64,000 bases of DNA from Cohnella phaseoli. GTDB lineage: Bacteria; Bacillota; Bacilli; Paenibacillales; Paenibacillaceae. This document shows, piece by piece, positions 15,597-24,357 of this stretch. Made by a program: the position numbers and the translations under genes. The notes beneath the pieces were generated by a model that was not told the origin of the DNA, made no database searches, and was given only the letters and a program-made list of their open reading frames with translations. The stretch spans positions 62,001 through 126,000 of the forward strand of contig NZ_QRDZ01000003.1 in assembly GCF_003386235.1 (NCBI RefSeq), read 5' to 3'. Positions within the stretch are counted from its first letter, which is position 1, and every line of letters begins with the position of its first letter.

Positions 15597-15648
15597 GAGG
15601 GAACTCCTTCCGTAATGCCTGAGTGATTCCCATTATAGCATTCAAGAA

Positions 15649-15723
15649 ATGACTTTTGTCACCTCGACGCGCGAAAAGCGGTGACTCAGTATACCTGTCG
15701 GCGAATCGCCGATCCCCTATAAT
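15649..15723 (+). promoter_or_regulatory. Putative response-regulator-controlled promoter of the ABC exporter
   Basis: ATGACTTTTGTCACC (perfect TGAC/GTCA dyad) lies at the left. GTGACTCAGTATACCTGT starts at 15681, and TATAAT lies at 15718-15723 with no recognisable -35 hexamer. The pattern repeats that before the RND pump at 9435-9510. It lies in the divergent region between the kinase gene and the exporter genes, where autoregulation is expected. Confidence 0.65.
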
Positions 15724-15754
15724 GAAGTCAACAAGTCAGAGAGGGGCTGTCGGC

Positions 15755-16699
15755 ATGACGTTCGTGCAATTCAAAAACGTCGTTAAAAAATACGATACGA
15801 AAATCAGCGTTAATCACCTAAACCTGGACATTGCGGAGGGGGAGATTTTCGGCTTGCTCGGCCCCAACGGCGCGGGGAAAAGCACGACGATCCATCTGCT
15901 CTCCGGCCTGCTGCCGATGGATGGCGGGGAGATCGCGCTTGACGGCTATTCCGTTGCGAAGCGTCCGCTTGAAACCAAAAGCAGAATCGGGCTTGTGCCG
16001 CAAGAGCTGGCCATCTACGAGCAGCTGTCGGCCAGGGAAAACGTGACGTTTTTCGGTAAGTTATACGGGCTAAGAGGAAATCTGCTTAAGGAAAGAGTAG
16101 AGGAGGCGCTGGAGTTTACGGGGCTGCAGGATTTCGCCAAGGGCAGGCCGGTTACTTTCTCCGGGGGCATGAAGCGGCGACTGAACATCGCTTGCGCCAT
16201 TATGCACCGGCCGAAGCTGATCATCATGGACGAACCGACCGTCGGCATCGATCCGCAGTCGCGCAATCATATTTTGGAATCGGTCAAAAAGCTGAACGAG
16301 ATGGGTTCGACCGTCATCTACACGAGTCATTACATGGAAGAAGTCGAGGCGATCAGCACCAAAATCGGGATCATGGATCAAGGCAGGCTGGTCGCGCACG
16401 GAACGAAGGAGGAATTGATCCTTCAGGCCGGTCTGGAGGAGCGGCTGATGCTCGAGACAAATCGTCTGACGGATGAAGCCGCAGCCGAAATTCGCAGTCA
16501 TCCCCGGGTGACCTCCTTTCAGAAACGCGAGGATTCACAGTTGGAGCTGGTGCTGCAGGAATCGCAGACGTATTTGCAGGATATTTTGTTTATTTTGACC
16601 AAGCATGAATTAAAGCTGCAGAAGCTGACCCGCGTCGAGCCGGATTTGGAAAGCCTGTTTTTGACGCTGACGGGCCGGACGCTGCGGGACAAAGCTTAG
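15755..16699 (+). CDS. ABC transporter ATP-binding protein (LnrL/YfiL-like)
   Basis: A 314-residue ATPase of the drug-exporter (DRA) group. The ATG at 15755 is preceded by AGAGGGG; the longer frame back to 15656 runs over the promoter. Walker A is GPNGAGKST, the Q-loop is LVPQELAIYEQLSARENV, the ABC signature is FSGGMKRRLNIA, Walker B is LIIMDEPTVGIDPQSR, and the H-loop is YTSHYMEE. The C-terminal 80 residues form the DUF4162-like tail common in this group. It is followed 18 bases later by two permease genes, completing an LnrLMN-type exporter. Confidence 0.92.
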   Translation: MTFVQFKNVVKKYDTKISVNHLNLDIAEGEIFGLLGPNGAGKSTTIHLLSGLLPMDGGEIALDGYSVAKRPLETKSRIGLVPQELAIYEQLSARENVTFFGKLYGLRGNLLKERVEEALEFTGLQDFAKGRPVTFSGGMKRRLNIACAIMHRPKLIIMDEPTVGIDPQSRNHILESVKKLNEMGSTVIYTSHYMEEVEAISTKIGIMDQGRLVAHGTKEELILQAGLEERLMLETNRLTDEAAAEIRSHPRVTSFQKREDSQLELVLQESQTYLQDILFILTKHELKLQKLTRVEPDLESLFLTLTGRTLRDKA

Positions 16700-16717
16700 C
16701 GGGGAGGAGGATGCGAA

Positions 16718-17848
16718 ATGAGATTGACCCTGTGGGTAGCCTGGAACGAGGTTGTCCGGCTATGCCGAATCCGCACCGTTATTCTAATGATGCTGGGATT
16801 GCCGCTGATGCTCATTTTCTTGCTTGGCAACGCTTTGGAAAGCGATCTTGAACCGATCGATCTATCCGTATCCGTCGAGAGCGGGAGCCCGCTCGGCGAA
16901 GCCGCGGAACGCTATATGGCTTCCCCGGGGGTTGCGGGCTATGTCCGTGCGCTGACGCGAGCCAGCGAGAACGAGGTTCGCGAGGATGTGCGCAAGGGCA
17001 AGGCGGATTTCGGGTTTGCGCTGACCGCGGAAGGCGTCCGTTATTATCCCGGACAGTTCACAGAACGCAATTTAGTCGCCGAATCCGTCCTGAATCGGTT
17101 CGTCGCGGACGCGAATGTGCGCCGGACGGCTGCCGCTGCGATTCCGAACCTGTCCGGCGAAGCGCTCGAAGCGAGCATGGCCCGTGCTGCCGCCGCGGAG
17201 AGGGTGCAGATCGGTACATTGAGTACCCGGAACACGACGGATTTCAATAACTTTTCGGCTGTACAATATTATTCGGTTGCCTATCTGATCATGTTTCTGC
17301 TGTATTCAGGCATGTCCGCAGCGCTCGGGCTGACCGATGAACGGCAAAAGGGAACGCTGCTGCGCCTATATTCGATGCCCGTATCCTTGAACGTTCTGTT
17401 GTTCGGCAAGTTGCTGGGATCCGCTCTGTTCGCCTGTTTGCAGGCTGCCGTGATCGTCGGCTTCACCAAGGCGGTATACGGCGTCGATTGGGGAGGGAGC
17501 TACGGCGCGATCGCGATTGTTTGTGCGCTTGTAGCCGCGGCTGCGATCGGCTTTGCAATTCTCGTCGCATCCTTCACCCGCAGCCGGAGGACGATCGAAT
17601 CGATCTTCAGCCTCGTTATTACATCGATGACTTTCCTAAGCGGCGGAATGATCGCCGATCTCGGACCGGGCATGCGCGAGATTGGCAAGTTTACGATCAA
17701 TCATTGGGCCAATGAAGCGCTTCGCCGGTTGATGGCGGGCGGAACGTTGGGCGAAGGCTGGCAGGACGCGCTCATTCTCGGAACGATTACAGTTATCATT
17801 ATGGCGGCGGCCATGCTCAGATTTCGAAAGGCGGTGGCGTTATCGTGA
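16718..17848 (+). CDS. ABC-2 type exporter permease (LnrM/YfiM-like)
   Basis: A 376-residue membrane protein with the ABC-2/DUF plan: helix 1 (VILMMLGLPLMLIFLLGNAL), an extracytoplasmic domain of about 160 residues, then five helices. The last domain has the EKG-like TDERQKGTLLRLYSMPVS helix that contacts the ATPase, and SGGMIADLGPGMREIGKFTINHW before the last span. The ribosome binding site GGGGAGGAGG precedes the ATG. Its stop codon overlaps the next start by four bases (GTGA), so the two permeases are made together, presumably as a heterodimer. Confidence 0.88.
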   Translation: MRLTLWVAWNEVVRLCRIRTVILMMLGLPLMLIFLLGNALESDLEPIDLSVSVESGSPLGEAAERYMASPGVAGYVRALTRASENEVREDVRKGKADFGFALTAEGVRYYPGQFTERNLVAESVLNRFVADANVRRTAAAAIPNLSGEALEASMARAAAAERVQIGTLSTRNTTDFNNFSAVQYYSVAYLIMFLLYSGMSAALGLTDERQKGTLLRLYSMPVSLNVLLFGKLLGSALFACLQAAVIVGFTKAVYGVDWGGSYGAIAIVCALVAAAAIGFAILVASFTRSRRTIESIFSLVITSMTFLSGGMIADLGPGMREIGKFTINHWANEALRRLMAGGTLGEGWQDALILGTITVIIMAAAMLRFRKAVALS

Positions 17849-19002
17849 AAAGTCTCATCATTGCCCGGCTTCAAATACGCAGAACGGTCGGTAACCGCAA
17901 AGCGCTGCTTACGCTAGTGCTGCTCCCTATCCTGATCATCTCGGGAATCGTCGGTCTATTCGGCCGAACAACCGGTGAGCGCATTCCCGTCGCGCTGCTG
18001 AACGAGGACGGCGGCTGGCTCGGCCAGCACGTCGCGGCTGCGATCCGTTCCGACGAAATCTACGATTTGCTGGAGCAGAACGGAGCCTCAAGCGACCTGG
18101 AGCAGTTGAAGAGCAAGGTGTACGACGGAGAGTGGGGGGCGCTGGTCTATATTCCTCCCGGTTTCACCGACAGGCTGTTGAGCGGCGAGGAAACGGCAGT
18201 CCAGCTTATCCGCAAAAACGAAAAGCAGTGGAACGTATCGCTAAGCTTGGCGTTGTCGGAGACGACGGATCGGCTGGCGGGCTCGATCGCGCTGGCCGCC
18301 GCCGCGGAGGAGCGCCCCGAGAATCGGGAGGCGCTTGCGCGGACATTGCTTGAACGACAGACGACGGAAGGGCTGCGCGTCGAACGGGAGCGGCTTGTTC
18401 ATGAGACCGACAATGCCTACGTGCTCGTCGTCGGACTTATGCTCTTGTTTGTGATGATGCTGGTGAACCAATCTATTCACGGAGTCGTCGAAGATCGCGA
18501 CAACCGGACGATGGCCAGAATGTTCGTGGCGCCGATCCGTGCGATAGAGATCGCCGTAGGCAACTTCCTCGGCTGTTTTCTTCTTGGAACCTTACAGCTC
18601 GTTCTTATTCTGATCGTGACGCGTTATGTGATCGGGTTTGATCTGGGCGTGCCGTTCGGCGTGCTCCTCTCGGTAATGGAATGCTTCCTGCTGGCTGCCG
18701 TCGGTTTGTCTTCCGCTGCGGCGGCGCTGGTGAAAAACAGCGCGATGCTCGGCAGCATCAACAATATGATCGTCATTCCGACCTGCATGATTGGCGGCTG
18801 CTTCTGGCCGCTTGCGATGATGCCGGAGTTCATGCAGAAGCTGGCGAACTTCACGCCGCAGAGATGGGCGATCGCAGCGCTCGATCAAGCTTCGTCCGGC
18901 CAAACGCTGTCCGGCATCGGACTTCAGCTGGGCGTGCTGGCGTTGTTCGCCGCCGTGCTGCTCGCCTTCGGCTCTTATGCGCTTCGTCCGGCGGAGCGCT
19001 AA
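17845..19002 (+). CDS. ABC-2 type exporter permease (LnrN/YfiN-like)
   Basis: A 385-residue second permease with the same topology as its neighbour and exactly the length of B. subtilis YfiN, as I recall it. Helix 1 is ALLTLVLLPILIISGIVGLF, then an extracytoplasmic domain (about 45-195), then five helices starting VLVVGLMLLFVMMLVNQSI. The coupling segment EDRDNRTMARMFVAPIRAIE is present, as is the GGCFWPLAMMPEFMQKLANFTPQRW segment conserved in this exporter type. It is the last gene of the exporter operon. The substrate is probably an amphipathic antibiotic or a membrane-active compound, by analogy with LnrLMN. Confidence 0.88.
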   Translation: MKSLIIARLQIRRTVGNRKALLTLVLLPILIISGIVGLFGRTTGERIPVALLNEDGGWLGQHVAAAIRSDEIYDLLEQNGASSDLEQLKSKVYDGEWGALVYIPPGFTDRLLSGEETAVQLIRKNEKQWNVSLSLALSETTDRLAGSIALAAAAEERPENREALARTLLERQTTEGLRVERERLVHETDNAYVLVVGLMLLFVMMLVNQSIHGVVEDRDNRTMARMFVAPIRAIEIAVGNFLGCFLLGTLQLVLILIVTRYVIGFDLGVPFGVLLSVMECFLLAAVGLSSAAAALVKNSAMLGSINNMIVIPTCMIGGCFWPLAMMPEFMQKLANFTPQRWAIAALDQASSGQTLSGIGLQLGVLALFAAVLLAFGSYALRPAER

Positions 19003-19121
19003 AAAAATAGTCAAGAAACCAAGTTGCCATAACATACAATGAAGTATAAGATAGAAGTAAGACACAATATTCTGACAATTCGGTCAACGTCTCATGCCAT
19101 GCGCGCAAGGTGGGAGGAGGG

Positions 19122-19727
19122 ATGGCCGTGAACCGGAGCTATGAAGTGGAATATTGCAATCTGGAGCTTCGCTTCGACCGCAGGCAAATCCAGAACTTGA
19201 TCCGCGAGCTGATTCAGGACGGTTATTCCTTGTACTGGAACGAAAGCGAGCATCATTTTATTGTGTCGGTGCGAACGGGGCGCAAGCTCCTGAAGCTGAG
19301 ATTTCTCAGAACGATGGGCCGCTACAAAATGGTGGGGGATTACTTGGTCAGAGACGAGAAGCTTTCCTTATGGATCGAAAAGCTGATCAACGATTCCCGC
19401 GGCCACGCCGTCGTCAAGCGAATTCATGATCGCCAGGTGCTTAGAATCGAGAATATCATGTTTGGCGAAATTATCCGACTCGTGGAGGTGTCCGGCATGG
19501 AGCATCGCATTATTTTCCAGAAGAGACCACAGGTAACGGTGGAAGACATGGTGCAAGCGTTCAAGTCGAACAGGGCTGAGCTGCGAGCGGGAGTTCTGCG
19601 GCTTGAAATCGATTACGAGCTTGCCGTGCTTCACGAAGCGATTCAGAACGGATGGCAGGAAGCAGCAGAGACGAGCAAAGAAAAGCTGAAGACGATGAGG
19701 CTGGAAATGCTGCAGCTGGAGCTGTAG
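19122..19727 (+). CDS. Hypothetical protein, about 200 residues
   Basis: No family was recognised. The protein is soluble and rich in charged residues, with a beta-rich N-terminal half (YEVEYCNLELRFDRRQIQNL, then LYWNESEHHFIVSVRTGRKLL) and a helical C-terminal half ending in a probable coiled coil (ETSKEKLKTMRLEMLQLEL). The start may be ATG at 19122, just after GGGAGGAGGG, or GTG at 19128, which has better spacing to the same site. It is monocistronic, with a terminator at 19771-19815. No signal peptide or membrane segment is present. The strong ribosome binding site and sustained codon pattern support a real gene. Confidence 0.65.
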   Translation: MAVNRSYEVEYCNLELRFDRRQIQNLIRELIQDGYSLYWNESEHHFIVSVRTGRKLLKLRFLRTMGRYKMVGDYLVRDEKLSLWIEKLINDSRGHAVVKRIHDRQVLRIENIMFGEIIRLVEVSGMEHRIIFQKRPQVTVEDMVQAFKSNRAELRAGVLRLEIDYELAVLHEAIQNGWQEAAETSKEKLKTMRLEMLQLEL

Positions 19728-19770
19728 CGCCCGTAAATCCTTAACCTCGATATTTTCTCCTCCATATATC

Positions 19771-19815
19771 AAAAGCGGAGCATCATCTGAGAAGACGATG
19801 GCTCCGCTTTTTCTG
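19771..19815. terminator. Bidirectional terminator
   Basis: AAAAGCGGAGCATCATC pairs with GACGATGGCTCCGCTTTT around a short loop, with T-runs on both strands, between two convergent genes. Confidence 0.85.
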
Positions 19816-19839
19816 TCGTTTCGGTTGTACGAGGTCGGA

Positions 19840-20370
19840 TTAAGCTTGGGCGAACTCGAGCTCGATATGGATTTTGATGGCGTCGCCGACGAGAAATCCG
19901 CCCGTCTCAAGCGCGGCGTTCCAGCTCAACCCGAACTCGGAGCGGCTGATCGAGCCGTCTGCGACAACGCCGAACTTCGTGTTGCCCCAAGGATCTTTGG
20001 CAGGGCCGGAAATTTCGGTGTTCAACGTTACGGATTTGGTCACGCCTGCGATCGTCAGGTCGCCGGTTAGCGCGTAATCTTCTCCGCCTTTAGCGACGAG
20101 CGCCGTCTTCTTGAAGGCGATTTGCGGGAATTGCTCGGCGTTGAAGAAATCCGGAGATTTCAGATGGCCATCGCGTCCTTCGTCCTTGGTGTCGATGCTG
20201 TTGACGTCGATCGTGAGCGAAGCTTCCAGACCTGTCAGATCGGACGCGTCCGCGGATACGACGGCGTCGAAGTCGTTAAAGCTGCCCCGTACGTTCGTAA
20301 TCATCATGTGTCTTACGCTGAAGGTAATACCGCTGTGGGATTTATCCAAGTTCCAAGTGCTTGCTGCCAT
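19840..20370 (-). CDS. YceI family protein
   Basis: A 176-residue lipocalin-like protein that binds an isoprenoid or other lipid in known members. It starts at ATG 20370 (MAASTWNLDKSHSGITFSVRH) with AAGGATG upstream; a GTG at 20379 is too close to that site. Family motifs are WNLDKSHSGITFSVRHMMI, VRGSFNDFD, DFFNAEQFPQIAF, LTGDLTIAGVTKSVTL and the terminal GDAIKIHIELE. No signal peptide is present, so unlike E. coli YceI it should stay in the cytoplasm, as is usual in Bacillota. Confidence 0.9.
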   Translation of the reverse strand: MAASTWNLDKSHSGITFSVRHMMITNVRGSFNDFDAVVSADASDLTGLEASLTIDVNSIDTKDEGRDGHLKSPDFFNAEQFPQIAFKKTALVAKGGEDYALTGDLTIAGVTKSVTLNTEISGPAKDPWGNTKFGVVADGSISRSEFGLSWNAALETGGFLVGDAIKIHIELEFAQA

Positions 20371-20553
20371 TATGAACACATCCTTTATAATTTATATTAA
20401 CTATTAAATAATAAGTAACGAAGAAAAGCAAGAGTTTTTTTGCAGCCTTTTTAATGCCGACCGCAGGAAAGCAAATGATGGTTTTCATCTCCGGGCAAAA
20501 AGAGTACAATAGTCTTATTGTGAAAATTTTTGCGCTAAAGGATGAAGAAAATC

Positions 20554-21969
20554 ATGTCGAAAGCTAACATTGGCGTTGTCGGCTTGGCCGTCATGGGCCG
20601 CAATCTGGCCCTTAACATCGAGAGCCGCGGATTCACCGTTGCGGTGTATAACCGTTCGAGAGAGAAGACCGAAGACCTGCTGAATACGGAAGGTCAAGGC
20701 AAGAAGCTTGTCGGCTCTTACTCAGTCGAAGAGTTCGTGAACTCTCTGGAGAAGCCCCGCAAAATTTTGATCATGGTTCAAGCCGGAGCGGGCACCGATG
20801 CGACGATCGATTCTCTCACGCCTCATCTGGATAAAGGCGATATCATTATCGACGGCGGCAACGCCTACTTCCCGGATACTCAGCGCCGCAGCAAGGAACT
20901 GACGGAGAAGGGCTTCCACTTTATCGGAACCGGCGTCTCCGGCGGCGAAGAAGGCGCGCTGAAAGGCCCGTCCATCATGCCGGGCGGACCTGAGGAAGCT
21001 TATCGCCTTGTCGAGCCGATTTTGACCGGCATTTCCGCGAAGGTGAACGGAGACCCGTGCTGTACATACATCGGACCCGACGGAGCCGGACACTACGTCA
21101 AAATGGTGCACAACGGCATCGAGTACGGCGACATGCAGCTCATCTGCGAAGCTTACCAATTGCTGAAGGACGTACTCGGCGTTTCGACGGACGAGCTGCA
21201 CGAAATTTTCGGCGAGTGGAACAAAGGCGAGCTGGACAGCTACCTGATCGAGATTACGACCGATATTTTCGCGCAGAAGGACTCCGAGACCGGCAAGCCG
21301 ATGGTCGACGTCATTCTTGACGCGGCTGGACAGAAGGGCACAGGCAAGTGGACGAGCCAGAGCGCGCTCGACCTTGGCGTACCGCTGTCGATCATTACGG
21401 AATCGGTATTCTCGCGTTTCCTCTCCGCGATGAAGGAAGAGCGCGTCGCTGCAAGCAAAGTGCTTAAAGGGCCGCAAACGAAGCCGTTCCAAGGCGACAA
21501 GACGGCATTCATCGAGAGCGTGCGCAAGGCGTTGTTCGCCAGCAAAATCTGCTCCTACGCGCAGGGCTTCGCGCAAATGCGCGCCGCTTCCGAGGAGTAC
21601 GGCTGGAACCTGCGTTACGGGGATATTGCGATGATTTTCCGCGGCGGCTGCATCATCCGCGCGCGTTTCCTGCAAAACATCAAAGACGCCTACGACCGCG
21701 ACCCGCAGCTGCGCAACCTGCTGCTGGACGAGTACTTCAAAGGCGTCGTCGAGTCGTACCAGGACGCATGGCGCGAAGTTGTCACGACGGCTGTCGCATA
21801 CGGCGTGCCGGTACCGTCGTTCGCGAGCGCGCTCGCGTACTATGACAGCTACCGTTCGGAGCGTCTTCCGGCCAACCTGCTGCAAGCGCAACGAGACTAT
21901 TTCGGCGCGCACACGTTTAAGCGGGTGGACAAGGAAGGCACGTTCCACCACAACTGGATCAATTCCTAA
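20554..21969 (+). CDS. gnd: 6-phosphogluconate dehydrogenase (decarboxylating)
   Basis: A 471-residue enzyme of the oxidative pentose phosphate pathway: 6-phosphogluconate + NADP+ gives ribulose 5-phosphate + CO2 + NADPH. The N-terminal Rossmann domain begins [16 protein letters not shown], with [10 protein letters not shown] after the second strand, the NADP-type pattern. The substrate-binding and catalytic parts are [33 protein letters not shown] and the C-terminal [13 protein letters not shown]. The ATG at 20554 is preferred, because the ATG at 20542 overlaps the AAAGGA ribosome binding site. The length is that of the long (GndA) type. The gene converges with a small minus-strand gene, the stop codons overlapping by four bases. 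Confidence 0.95.
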   Translation: MSKANIGVVGLAVMGRNLALNIESRGFTVAVYNRSREKTEDLLNTEGQGKKLVGSYSVEEFVNSLEKPRKILIMVQAGAGTDATIDSLTPHLDKGDIIIDGGNAYFPDTQRRSKELTEKGFHFIGTGVSGGEEGALKGPSIMPGGPEEAYRLVEPILTGISAKVNGDPCCTYIGPDGAGHYVKMVHNGIEYGDMQLICEAYQLLKDVLGVSTDELHEIFGEWNKGELDSYLIEITTDIFAQKDSETGKPMVDVILDAAGQKGTGKWTSQSALDLGVPLSIITESVFSRFLSAMKEERVAASKVLKGPQTKPFQGDKTAFIESVRKALFASKICSYAQGFAQMRAASEEYGWNLRYGDIAMIFRGGCIIRARFLQNIKDAYDRDPQLRNLLLDEYFKGVVESYQDAWREVVTTAVAYGVPVPSFASALAYYDSYRSERLPANLLQAQRDYFGAHTFKRVDKEGTFHHNWINS

Positions 21970-22259
21970 CGCTCTTGCCCGCGCGGCAGCAGCTCGCTCA
22001 GCATCGCGCGGAAGCAGTCGGTTTCCCGGCTGCTCGGGCTGCGCCGATGAAGCAGCAGCAAGGCCATGTCCGCAAAGCAGGCAAAATGGGCAAGCAGCTG
22101 TGGCCGATCGAGTCCCGACCATTCGGGGGCTCCATCGGCCACTTTTTTCTTAATAAAGCCGAGCGCCCACAGAACGTCCTCCCGTTGCAAAGGATGGGAA
22201 GGGTCGAGAAGGCGGCGGAGAGGCTGCTCGGACGGCGGTTGGGGTCGGTAGTTGTTCAC
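21966..22259 (-). CDS. Small hypothetical protein, 97 residues
   Basis: A soluble protein whose GTG start at 22259 follows AAAGGGGATG. The N-terminus is proline-rich ([20 protein letters not shown]), followed by helices [18 protein letters not shown] and [19 protein letters not shown]. No family was recognised. Its 3' end overlaps that of gnd by four bases in a tail-to-tail arrangement. The frame also continues to 22298 without a better start. I consider it real because of the ribosome binding site and the codon pattern, with moderate certainty. Confidence 0.6.
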   Translation of the reverse strand: MNNYRPQPPSEQPLRRLLDPSHPLQREDVLWALGFIKKKVADGAPEWSGLDRPQLLAHFACFADMALLLLHRRSPSSRETDCFRAMLSELLPRGQER

Positions 22260-22374
22260 TGCGTCATCCCCTTTGGGCACAGGATTGTACACTATCAAAC
22301 TTACGGAAAAACTCGTCGTTTTATACCTTGGAATCGTTATGCTATGATGGATAAAAAGTAAAAATCAAACTTAA

Positions 22375-22592
22375 TGATCAAAACCGGACTTTTTGAATGA
22401 ACCTCTACAATGAAAATTCAACAATTCGGGTTTCAGCACCGAGAAGCTTGGATGAAGACCGGTGATGAGGAACGGAGCGTAGTGGGAGCTACGTGAGTAC
22501 CGGAAGATCCGGCTGAATTCAAGATTCGATGTCGAGTAGGCTTCATTGGAATACTTCGTGATCAAAACCGGATTTTTTGAATTAACCTTTAT
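22375..22592 (+). repeat. Non-coding structured element bounded by 34-bp direct repeats
   Basis: TGATCAAAACCGGACTTTTT at 22375 recurs as TGATCAAAACCGGATTTTTT at 22559. Each is followed by a similar GAATgAACCTcTAcAA stretch, so the unit is 184 bases long. The sequence between the repeats folds into nested hairpins (CCGGT...ACCGG enclosing CGTAG-TGGGAG-CTACG). It lies directly before aroK, and the second repeat reaches to within 17 bases of the aroK start. It looks like an intergenic mobile or structural RNA element; no coding sequence is visible. Confidence 0.6.
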
Positions 22593-22608
22593 AAGGAATG
22601 GGGAACGC

Positions 22609-23145
22609 GTGGTGAGCGGGACAGGCTTTAGCCGCAACATTATTCTTGTCGGCTTCATGGGAACCGGCAAATCGACGGTCAGCCGTCTGCTGGCCGAGCG
22701 TCTGGGCTGGGAGAGTCTGGATACGGACGAAGAGATCGTGAAGGCGGCGGACAAGTCCATTCCGCAAATCTTCGCGGAGGACGGAGAGACCGCTTTCCGG
22801 GATTGGGAGAGCCAGGCTGTGCGACAGGCGCTGAGCGGAGAGCGACGAATCGTCGCCACCGGCGGGGGCGCCGTGCTGCGCGAAAGCAATCGGCAGCAGA
22901 TGCTGGAGCGCGGTTGGGTCGTTGCGCTGACGGCGGACAAAGCGAGCCTCGTCCGCCGCGTGACGAGCGCCGAGACGGGAACGAGACCGCTGCTTGCCGG
23001 CGATGCCGAAGCGCGGGTTACGCAGCTGCTGGAATCAAGACGGCATGCCTACGATTTTGCGAATGCGAAGGTGGACACGTCGGACAAGTCGCCCGAAGAA
23101 GTCGCCGAGGCGCTGCTGCGGGGACTTCCGGACGGCTGGCTTTAA
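22609..23145 (+). CDS. aroK: Shikimate kinase
   Basis: A 178-residue NMP-kinase-like enzyme that phosphorylates shikimate at O3 with ATP in aromatic amino acid synthesis. The start is GTG at 22609 or 22612, after AAGGAATGGGGA. The Walker A loop is GFMGTGKST. Shikimate-binding residues are the Asp of DTDEEIV, the Arg of FRDWE and the GGG of ATGGGAVL. The lid arginine lies in TGTRPLL, and the adenine-contact region is ESRRHAYDFA. The product feeds aroA, which lies 1.2 kb downstream on the same strand with a fluoride channel pair in between. The 3' end overlaps the rhodanese gene on the other strand by four bases. Confidence 0.92.
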   Translation: MVSGTGFSRNIILVGFMGTGKSTVSRLLAERLGWESLDTDEEIVKAADKSIPQIFAEDGETAFRDWESQAVRQALSGERRIVATGGGAVLRESNRQQMLERGWVVALTADKASLVRRVTSAETGTRPLLAGDAEARVTQLLESRRHAYDFANAKVDTSDKSPEEVAEALLRGLPDGWL

Positions 23146-23462
23146 TCTTCTTCCCCCAGCTCGAGCTCGTTCCAGGCGAGCATTCCGCCGATCAGGTTGA
23201 CGGAGCCTTCGTATCCGAGCGAAGCGAGAAATTGGCAGGCTCTGTCGCTGCGGGCGCCGCTTCGGCAAATCAAAATGATTTCTTCATGCTTTGTGATCGA
23301 ATCGATCTGTTGCGGCACTTGGCCCAGCGGAAGGTGCAGCGCTCCGGGAATCATGCCCTGCGCGACCTCGTAATCTTCGCGAACGTCGATCATATGGGGA
23401 GTTTCCCCGGCATCCAGCCGGGCTTTCAAGTCCTCGGCGGATATTGTGCTATAGTCACTCAT
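23142..23462 (-). CDS. Rhodanese-like domain protein
   Basis: A 106-residue single rhodanese domain. It begins MSDYSTISAEDLKARLDAGE and has MIDVREDYEVAQGMIPGALHLP, typical of the GlpE/YqhL-like single-domain group. The active-site loop is CRSGARS, with the persulfide-forming Cys near residue 74. Such proteins move sulfane sulfur from thiosulfate or persulfides to an acceptor. No fused partner domain is present, and no sulfur-metabolism gene is adjacent. Start ATG 23462 follows AAAGGCTGA. It is divergent from the crcB pair, with about 85 bases between. Confidence 0.9.
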   Translation of the reverse strand: MSDYSTISAEDLKARLDAGETPHMIDVREDYEVAQGMIPGALHLPLGQVPQQIDSITKHEEIILICRSGARSDRACQFLASLGYEGSVNLIGGMLAWNELELGEED

Positions 23463-23547
23463 CAGAATCAGCCTTTCCATCAGGAAGTATATAGCCTCAT
23501 CATAAGAAACTGCGCACGGCGCTGTCAAACGATAGGCGGTATGAGAT

Positions 23548-23946
23548 ATGAGAATCGCGCTTGGCGTCGCGCTTGCGGGTTGCCTGGGAGCGCTCGCGCG
23601 GTATGGAATCGGATTTTTATTTCCCGTCTCGGCAGCCTCGGACGCCTTTCCGTGGGCGACGACATTGATCAACTTGTCCGGCTCGCTGCTGCTGGGCCTG
23701 CTTACCGGCTGGTTAACGGACAAGCCCGCCTTGGCTTGGGCCGGGGATTTATTGGGAACCGGCTTTCTCGGCGCTTATACGACGTTCAGCGCGTTTAACG
23801 GGCAGCTCTGGCTTATGCTGGAGCAGCATGCCTACGCCATCGCGGCGGCATACGTATTCATCAGCGCAGCGGCAGGCTGGGCGCTGGCTGCGCTAGGACT
23901 CTCCCTTGGAACCGCTAAAGGTAAGAGAGGGGCGAGGCGAGTATGA
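23548..23946 (+). CDS. crcB: Fluoride channel FluC/CrcB, subunit 1
   Basis: A 132-residue, four-helix membrane protein that exports fluoride. Family marks are GCLGALARYGIGF on helix 1, INLSGSLLLGLLTG on helix 2 (the Asn lines the pore) and GFLGAYTTFSAFNGQ at the helix 3 break, which holds the phenylalanine box and the central sodium site. Its stop overlaps the start of the second subunit gene (ATGA). The tandem arrangement is common in Bacillota, where the channel can be a heterodimer. No fluoride riboswitch was recognised upstream. Confidence 0.92.
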   Translation: MRIALGVALAGCLGALARYGIGFLFPVSAASDAFPWATTLINLSGSLLLGLLTGWLTDKPALAWAGDLLGTGFLGAYTTFSAFNGQLWLMLEQHAYAIAAAYVFISAAAGWALAALGLSLGTAKGKRGARRV

Positions 23947-24332
23947 GCGGCTTTGGTCTTACATGTCTGGTCGGCTTGGGCGGCTCGGCGGGAGCGCTGC
24001 TCCGCTACGGAGTCGGCCGCTGGATCGCAGCTGAAGGCAAGCCGGGTTTCTACGGTACGCTGGTCGTCAACCTTGTCGGTTCGTTGGCGATGGGCGTGCT
24101 GATCGGAATCGGGCTTGAGCAGCGCAACGCTGCGGTATATGCATTAACCGGGATCGGTTTTTTGGGCGGGCTGACGACTTACTCTACCCTTAACGTGCAG
24201 AAGGCGACGCTGTATCGCGGCGGCGGGGCCGCCAGGCGAACGCTTTATCTGTACCTTGCCGCGACGTATGTCGGCGGATTCGCGCTGACTGCGGCCGGCG
24301 TCGGCGCGGGCAGCCTGATTTATCATTTATAG
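23943..24332 (+). CDS. crcB: Fluoride channel FluC/CrcB, subunit 2
   Basis: A 129-residue second CrcB protein, translationally coupled to the first. It has GSAGALLRYGVGRWI, LVVNLVGSLAMGVLIG and GFLGGLTTYSTLNVQK, matching the first subunit at every family motif, except that the usual Phe of the TTFS box is Tyr (TTYS). In the other subunit the box is TTFS. A heterodimeric channel would therefore have mixed pores. Together the two genes protect cytoplasmic enzymes such as enolase from fluoride. Confidence 0.92.
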   Translation: MSGFGLTCLVGLGGSAGALLRYGVGRWIAAEGKPGFYGTLVVNLVGSLAMGVLIGIGLEQRNAAVYALTGIGFLGGLTTYSTLNVQKATLYRGGGAARRTLYLYLAATYVGGFALTAAGVGAGSLIYHL

Positions 24333-24357
24333 CTTCTAAGGAGCGTGTTTATCGAAC

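Noticed and set aside
20722-22122. Long open frame (466 codons) on the minus strand opposite gnd
   Set aside because: It is the mirror of a highly expressed gene with GC-rich third codon positions. The translation is arginine- and alanine-rich with no domain, and gnd itself is certain.
23463-23547. Fluoride riboswitch before the crcB pair
   Set aside because: The 85-base gap does not show the conserved GGNGAUGG...CUGAUG pattern of that riboswitch.
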